The notes under the pieces: generated by a model
The model's input: only the letters and a program-made list of their open reading frames with translations
Databases searched by the model: none
What the model was told of the DNA's origin: nothing
Translations under genes and position numbers: made by a program
Shown here: positions 4,626 through 8,262 of the stretch, piece after piece
Layout of the letters: each line of letters starts with the position of its first letter
Position numbering within the stretch: the stretch's first letter is position 1
Assembly: GCA_001817615.1 (NCBI GenBank)
Contig: MHIR01000014.1
Span: 5,186 to 13,447, forward strand
Length of the DNA: 8,262 nt
Direction of reading: 5' to 3'
DNA from: Candidatus Buchananbacteria bacterium RIFCSPLOWO2_02_FULL_46_11b
Lineage (GTDB): Bacteria > Patescibacteriota > Patescibacteriia > Buchananbacterales > UBA6539

Positions 4626-6842
4626 TTAATCCACCCGGATTTCTAAATTCCAGCTTTCTTTGCCGTCTAAATAAACCGTTTTGCCCTTATCCAAAAGCTT
4701 AAGCTGGATTTTTACGGTGTAAAGCCCTTTTTTCAGGCCGCGGGGATCTAAAGTAAATTTGAATTCGCCGGTTTCGCCGGGTTTAATCGTTGATTTATTC
4801 AAAGGCACGCCGGCCACTTCAATTCTGACCCAGTCGTTTTTATCGTAAAAGGGGCTGGCCTTGCCGTCGGCGTTATAAATTTCCAGGGCGGACCTTCGGG
4901 AAAGCCAGCTTGTGTCCGCGCTGGTATTTTTTATTTTAAGGGCAATCGCTACTGGTTTCCAGGTATTTTTAACTGCGACCGGGATGTTGTGTTCCAAGAT
5001 TTGGCCGCTGACGCCGGGCTTGACAATAATAAATTTTCCGGCGGAAGAGATTTTTTCGTTATTTCGGTATAAGGTGAATTCCTGCGACAGCAAGCCGGTT
5101 TGATTGGCCGGGGCGGTCAGCTTGAAAACGAAAGTGGCCAGTTCGCCCGAAGCCACGTTGCTTTCCGTGAAATTAATTTTCTCGGCGGCGGCAAAAGAGC
5201 TGGTTATTTTGTCTTTATCGGTAATTTTTAACCAAATGTCCCCGGCCGGCCATGATATCGTGCCGGTATTTTTAAATTTAACGGTTAATTCCTTGGTTTC
5301 GCCGGTCATCATGACTCCTTCCGGAGACAGGGAGTTAAAGCTCGCGCCATAATTCGTCGCCGGTTCGGCCGCCGGCGTGTTTACCATCGCGTCTTTAATC
5401 GTGTTGTCGGCGTAATCAATATTGTTGCCGGGCGGGTGGGCTTCCAGCAGGGCGGCGGTAATTTTTAAGGCGTTTATTTTTTTGTCGGCGCCGAAAAGCC
5501 GGTCAAAAATTCCCAAGTCTTCAATCCGGACTCGTTCGCCGTTGCTGATGACGTAATACTTGTCATTAACGGCGGCAAAAACGCCGTCTTTCAATAAAAC
5601 CGGCGAACCAGTCGGATATTTTTCCAAATCCGCGGCCGAAACGGGCGCGGCGATTTTATTATTAAAGCGATTTTGCCAAATCGCGGGATCAACTTCGCGT
5701 TTGAGATTGTCTTTGACCTGCCAGATTTTTCCGGTTTCGTCTTTTAATAATTTTCCCTGGGGATAAACCGAAGCGTTGGAAATATTGCTGCCCAAAGAAT
5801 AAGGCGAAAGTTGATTTTCGGAAACGGATGAAATTTCGCCGGCCGCGACCGCCAGCCGGAAGTCGGAAAGCAAAGCCAAAGCGCTGTCTTCAACCAGCGG
5901 CCGTTTTTTAGCATCTTCCAGTAAAAATATCTGGCCGGAAGCGGAAGATCTAACCAAGGAATTGTTTTTAAAATAGACGCCGATGCCGTCGGGAAAAGCG
6001 GCCAGATCGGCGGCCGAAGCAAAAATCGCGTCCGCCTGGGCGTAATCGGCCAAAAATAATTCCCGCGAAGCGAATTTCCTTTTTTGGTTGTTTTGAATCA
6101 GCCAATAATTCGCGCCGTCGGTAATAACTTGGCCGTCAAGAAATTTTTGGTGGGAAAAATAGCGGTGCCAAATCTGCCAGAAAAGCCGGTTGCCGCCGTA
6201 AGGCGCCAGAACGCCGAGCTCCGGCGAATAGCCGACATACGGCGTGTAAATATATAAATTGGCCGTGGCTCTATTGGCCGGAGTCACCGGGAAATTATCA
6301 AAACTATCAGTGGTTTGGCCGACTTTAAAATTAAGTTGGCCGGCTTTTTCCCAATAAATTTGCTGGGTTTCAACTGCCGCTTCTATTTGATTGTAAAAGC
6401 CCTGGTATTTTTCCTTGCAGCCGCCGCCGTAGCAGCCGTAGCCCGTGGCCCAATCTAAGGCTTTGGCCGTGGCCGTGCTTTTATGGATCAAGCTTTGTTC
6501 TTTTTCCAAAGTGGTTAAAAGGAATTTCGGATTAACGCCGTGTTTTTGGGAAACTTGCCAGATCATTTCCGCGGCGGTCATGGCTTTGCCTTCAACCGTT
6601 TGGCTATAAGCCGCCAAAACGCTGTTTTCTCTGGTTAAAAATGCCTGGATGGCGGCTTGGGAGAGGGAATCTTTGGCCAGTAATTCTTCATCGGTAATAA
6701 TGTTATTCGGATCAAAAGTCCGGGCCTGGGAGCTTAAAGGAATCAATAAAACAAAAAGAGCTAAGAGACTAGTTCTTAGCTTAAACATGATTTTTTGGCT
6801 AATTTTTGTTTTTATTTTTGGCTGAATTTTGCAATAAACCAT
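4626..6842 (-). CDS. secreted lysozyme-like cell-wall protein with repeat and FW/Ig-like domains
   Basis: This is a 738-residue exported protein. A basic N-terminus and hydrophobic stretch (about 22-37) end in SSQA-RT (37-42), a good signal peptidase I site. Residues about 45-232 look like a lysozyme/transglycosylase-type domain. NPKFLLTTLEKEQSL (104-118) has the candidate catalytic Glu115. It is followed by TGYGCYGGGC (133-142, possible disulfide), GFYNQ (148-152) and ATANLYIYTPY (192-202), in the order I remember from actinobacterial lysozyme-like proteins. About 235-470 holds several degenerate repeats of the form 'L-x-G-x-x-Y/W-x-I...R-x-V/F'. The NBR1/FW-like domain (497-608) has FKNTGTISWPAG, and a second Ig-like domain (about 615-738) ends the protein. 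Start 6842 is chosen because AGGAG (6854-6850) sits 7 nt upstream. Met19 has no such site. Likely role: peptidoglycan cleavage or remodelling at the cell surface. Confidence 0.8.
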   Translation of the reverse strand: MVYCKIQPKIKTKISQKIMFKLRTSLLALFVLLIPLSSQARTFDPNNIITDEELLAKDSLSQAAIQAFLTRENSVLAAYSQTVEGKAMTAAEMIWQVSQKHGVNPKFLLTTLEKEQSLIHKSTATAKALDWATGYGCYGGGCKEKYQGFYNQIEAAVETQQIYWEKAGQLNFKVGQTTDSFDNFPVTPANRATANLYIYTPYVGYSPELGVLAPYGGNRLFWQIWHRYFSHQKFLDGQVITDGANYWLIQNNQKRKFASRELFLADYAQADAIFASAADLAAFPDGIGVYFKNNSLVRSSASGQIFLLEDAKKRPLVEDSALALLSDFRLAVAAGEISSVSENQLSPYSLGSNISNASVYPQGKLLKDETGKIWQVKDNLKREVDPAIWQNRFNNKIAAPVSAADLEKYPTGSPVLLKDGVFAAVNDKYYVISNGERVRIEDLGIFDRLFGADKKINALKITAALLEAHPPGNNIDYADNTIKDAMVNTPAAEPATNYGASFNSLSPEGVMMTGETKELTVKFKNTGTISWPAGDIWLKITDKDKITSSFAAAEKINFTESNVASGELATFVFKLTAPANQTGLLSQEFTLYRNNEKISSAGKFIIVKPGVSGQILEHNIPVAVKNTWKPVAIALKIKNTSADTSWLSRRSALEIYNADGKASPFYDKNDWVRIEVAGVPLNKSTIKPGETGEFKFTLDPRGLKKGLYTVKIQLKLLDKGKTVYLDGKESWNLEIRVD

Positions 6843-6860
6843 ATGTTTTCTCCTAATATC

Positions 6861-6889
6861 AGTATAGCATACTTTTGCGTTTTAGTAAA
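6861..6889 (-). promoter_or_regulatory. promoter of the lysozyme-like gene
   Basis: On the minus strand, TTTACT (6889-6884) and TATACT (6866-6861) are 17 nt apart, with a TGN extension before the -10. The expected start of transcription (about 6854) falls at the Shine-Dalgarno sequence (6854-6850), so the mRNA leader would be only about 12 nt. The palindrome GCCCTTGGGC (6890-6899) abuts the -35 and could bind a regulator. Confidence 0.7.
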
Positions 6890-6907
6890 GCCCTTGGGCG
6901 TACGAAA

Positions 6908-6975
6908 GCACGAAAACACAAAAGCACAAAAACACGAAAACAAAAATTAGAATGATTGTTTTTGTGTTTTCGTGC
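6908..6975. repeat. inverted repeat in the divergent promoter region
   Basis: GCACGAAAACACAAAAGCA (6908-6926) is complementary at 18 of 19 positions to 6957-6975. The left half also contains short direct repeats of CACRAAAA. It can form a long A/T-biased hairpin. It lies between two divergent promoters, so it is not placed as a terminator for either gene and is probably an inserted repeat. Confidence 0.75.
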
Positions 6976-6977
6976 CC

Positions 6978-6993
6978 TGATTAACCCCACGTT
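6978..6993 (+). repeat. possible half-copy of the palindromic repeat seen at 3031-3724
   Basis: CTGATTAACCCCACGTT shares GATTAACCCC and CGTT with the left side of copies 2 and 3, then diverges. It may be the broken left half of the same repeat. Because the match is short, chance is possible. Confidence 0.3.
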
Positions 6994-7020
6994 GTTGCCT
7001 TTTTGCTTTTATGGTATAAT
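6992..7020 (+). promoter_or_regulatory. promoter of the pilin gene
   Basis: TATAAT (7015-7020) is a perfect -10 with the extension TGG (7012-7014). TTGTTG (6992-6997) is a fair -35 at 17 nt. The transcript would begin near 7027, leaving a leader of about 78 nt before the ATG at 7105. Confidence 0.72.
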
Positions 7021-7065
7021 AAAGGGGAGCCAAGATATAATTATTATTTTAAAAAAATAAAAACG

Positions 7066-7082
7066 CTCGCGTTATTCGCGAG
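7066..7082 (+). promoter_or_regulatory. hairpin in the pilin mRNA leader
   Basis: CTCGCG (7066-7071) pairs with CGCGAG (7077-7082) around TTATT. It sits 10 nt before the Shine-Dalgarno sequence, without a U tract, so it may stabilise the 5' end or tune translation more than terminate. Confidence 0.6.
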
Positions 7083-7104
7083 TAAAAGGAAAGGGGGTGA
7101 AAAA

Positions 7105-7473
7105 ATGAAAAAAATCGCACTTATTGCCATTTTAACCATGGTTTTCGCTTTAACGGCAATCCCGGCTTTGGCTTTGGACACCGGTTTGAGCTATGGCACC
7201 TACACCGGCCTGGGCACCAGAGACTTAAGAGAAGGCGTGATGATGATCGTCCAGTATCTTTTGGGCTTTTTGGGCATTATCGCCATTATCGTCATTTTGT
7301 ACGGCGGCTTTGTCTGGCTTACTTCCGCGGGCAGCGAAGAAAAAGTCGGACAGGCCAAAAAGATCATCACCGCCGGCATTATCGGCTTGATTATCATCTT
7401 TATTTCCTACGCCATCGCCGCTTTTGTCATTACCCAGCTGATTGAAGCCACCGGCGCCAGCATTCAGCCGTAA
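7105..7473 (+). CDS. VirB2/TrbC-like type IV secretion pilin
   Basis: This 122-residue protein matches the VirB2/TrbC-like pilin family that is widespread in Patescibacteria. The signal peptide is about residues 1-23, with a cleavage site ALA before LDTG. The mature chain has a short exposed part (24-44) followed by two membrane helices (about 46-66 and 88-112). The loop LTSAGSEEKVGQAKK (72-86) between them and the preceding ILYGGFVW (64-71) are typical of the family. In VirB2 systems such subunits form a membrane-inserted pilus. The ATG at 7105 is set by a strong Shine-Dalgarno sequence, AGGGGGTGA (7092-7100), with its G core spaced 7 nt. Upstream in-frame starts would place the promoter inside the gene. 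A strong promoter and a structured leader suggest high expression. No other secretion-system gene is in the window, so its partner machinery is unknown. Confidence 0.87.
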   Translation: MKKIALIAILTMVFALTAIPALALDTGLSYGTYTGLGTRDLREGVMMIVQYLLGFLGIIAIIVILYGGFVWLTSAGSEEKVGQAKKIITAGIIGLIIIFISYAIAAFVITQLIEATGASIQP

Positions 7474-7494
7474 TTTTCTAACCAGAAATCTCAT

Positions 7495-8169
7495 ATGAAT
7501 GTCATAACGGATTGGGGCTCGGTTTTAGCGGCCTCATTTTCCGAGATTTGGTTTAAGTTGGCCGGCTTAACCCCGAATTTTTTGGGGGCGGTTCTGATTT
7601 TGATTATTGGCTTGCTTTTGGCCAAAACTTTGGGCCGGTTAACGGCGCAAATCGCCAAAGGCCTTTATGTTGACCGGGCCGTGGAAGCCACCGGCATTAA
7701 AAAAATCTTGGAAAAAATCGGCTTTAAATTGCCGGTCAGCCGGGCCTTGGGCCTGCTGCTGGCCTGGTTTTTATACGCCATTATTTTGGTGGCGGTGGCC
7801 GATATTTTGAGGCTGGCGCAAATCTCCGAATTCTTGAGCGCCGTGGTCTTATACATTCCCAATGTCATTATCGCCGTGGTTATTTTGTTAGTCGGCATCG
7901 TGATCAGCAATTTCAGCCACACGTTAGTCAAAGAAACCGCCCTGGCCGCCAATCTGGCCGCCGGCGCTTTTTTGGCCGCCGCGGCTAAATGGGCGATTCT
8001 GATCTTTACTTTCATGGCCGCCTTAATCCAGCTGAAAGTCGCCACGGAATTGATCCAGATACTTTTTGCCGGGCTGATTCTCATGGTTTCTCTGGCCGGC
8101 GGCATCGCGTTCGGCCTGGGGGGCAAGGACAAAGCCAGGGAAGTAATAGAAAAGATAACGCAAAAGTAA
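7495..8169 (+). CDS. conserved-TM-helix membrane protein (small-channel-like)
   Basis: This is a 224-residue polytopic membrane protein with about five helices (30-50, 84-105, 118-138, 158-180, 186-208). It has the conserved TM helix type of segment found in mechanosensitive channel-related proteins. TPNFLGAVLILIIGLLLAK (26-44) and IPNVIIAVVILLVGIVISN (121-139) are clearly related, indicating an internal duplication. The end carries AFGLGGKDKAREVIE (205-219), a motif also seen next to the pore helix of such families. It lacks the large cytoplasmic vestibule domain of MscS, so channel activity is a guess. It starts 21 nt after the pilin stop without a clear Shine-Dalgarno sequence, and a terminator follows, so it is probably the second gene of a two-gene transcript with the pilin. 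Confidence 0.82.
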   Translation: MNVITDWGSVLAASFSEIWFKLAGLTPNFLGAVLILIIGLLLAKTLGRLTAQIAKGLYVDRAVEATGIKKILEKIGFKLPVSRALGLLLAWFLYAIILVAVADILRLAQISEFLSAVVLYIPNVIIAVVILLVGIVISNFSHTLVKETALAANLAAGAFLAAAAKWAILIFTFMAALIQLKVATELIQILFAGLILMVSLAGGIAFGLGGKDKAREVIEKITQK

Positions 8170-8193
8170 AATTATTTAAGCAGCGCTTCTTAG

Positions 8194-8232
8194 AGAAAAA
8201 TCCTGGTGTGAAACCGGGGTTTTTCTTTTTTT
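8194..8232 (+). terminator. Rho-independent terminator of the pilin/TM-helix transcript
   Basis: AGAAAAATCCTGG (8194-8206) pairs with CCGGGGTTTTTCT (8214-8226), a 13-bp stem with two G-T pairs around TGTGAAA, followed by a T run to 8232. It begins 24 nt after the stop codon of the TM-helix gene. Confidence 0.9.
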
Positions 8233-8245
8233 ACCGCACCCTCTC

Positions 8246-8262
8246 CCCCGCCAGAGGCGGGG
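8246..8262. repeat. GC-rich palindrome, cut by the window end
   Basis: CCCCGCC (8246-8252) pairs with GGCGGGG (8256-8262) around AGA. The lead-in CACCCTCTCCCCC (8237-8249) resembles the C-rich arms of the element at 4351-4546, so it may be a related dispersed repeat. Only its start is visible. Confidence 0.6.

Noticed and set aside
6734..6788. Met19 (6788) as the start of the lysozyme-like protein, giving a more usual signal peptide
   Set aside because: No Shine-Dalgarno sequence precedes it, whereas AGGAG is spaced 7 nt before 6842. It remains a possible second start.
6908..6975. Terminator between 6842 and 7105
   Set aside because: Both flanking genes point away from it, so it ends no transcript in this window.
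7003..7104. TTG at 7003 as the pilin start
   Set aside because: It lies upstream of the -10 box, and the ATG at 7105 has a near-perfect Shine-Dalgarno sequence and begins a signal peptide.
7665..8132. 155-codon open frame on the minus strand under the TM-helix gene
   Set aside because: It is a shadow of a hydrophobic, Ala/Leu-rich gene. It has no start context and no family resemblance.

Overview
The window looks like a piece of a Candidate Phyla Radiation (Patescibacteria, Parcubacteria-like) genome. The reasons are the mix of small single-copy genes of types common in that group: a VirB2-like pilin followed by a conserved-TM-helix protein, a short conserved cupin, a 126-residue unknown protein and a cell-wall protein with N-terminal lysozyme-like and C-terminal FW/Ig-like modules. 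Short AT-rich spacers packed with palindromic repeats point the same way. This placement is an inference from gene content, not from a marker gene.

Layout. Bases 1-95: the 3' part of a class II tRNA (probably tRNA-Ser) and a possible terminator. 98-1345 (+): a membrane-anchored extracellular protein with an eight-cysteine cluster and a C-terminal Hint (hedgehog/intein) domain. 1379-2014 (+): a DedA-family membrane protein, whose stop codon lies at the edge of an 88-nt inverted repeat. 2193-2450 (-): a small two-helix membrane protein with its own terminator, facing DedA. A divergent promoter region (about 2504-2561) separates it from a cupin (2625-3026, +), followed by an unknown conserved protein (3086-3466, +). 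3467-3773 has no gene and holds several palindromic repeats. 3774-4325 (+): a metallo-beta-lactamase-fold hydrolase. 4326-4625 has no gene and holds a 196-bp inverted-repeat element and a bidirectional terminator. 4626-6842 (-): a 738-residue secreted cell-wall protein. A second divergent promoter region (6843-7104) contains a hairpin-forming repeat. 7105-7473 and 7495-8169 (+): a VirB2/TrbC-like pilin and a conserved-TM-helix membrane protein, probably one transcript ending at 8194-8232. The last bases begin another GC-rich palindromic repeat.

How the genes fit together. Most products act at or outside the membrane (Hint protein, DedA, 85-residue protein, lysozyme-like protein, pilin, TM-helix protein). 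The cupin and the MBL-fold hydrolase are cytoplasmic enzymes or binding proteins with no visible pathway context. No CRISPR array, transposase or defence operon is visible. The points most worth attention are the eight-Cys/Hint fusion with a non-splicing C-terminus, the modular lysozyme-like protein, and the families of palindromic repeats. One of these families appears with its hairpin loop in both orientations.
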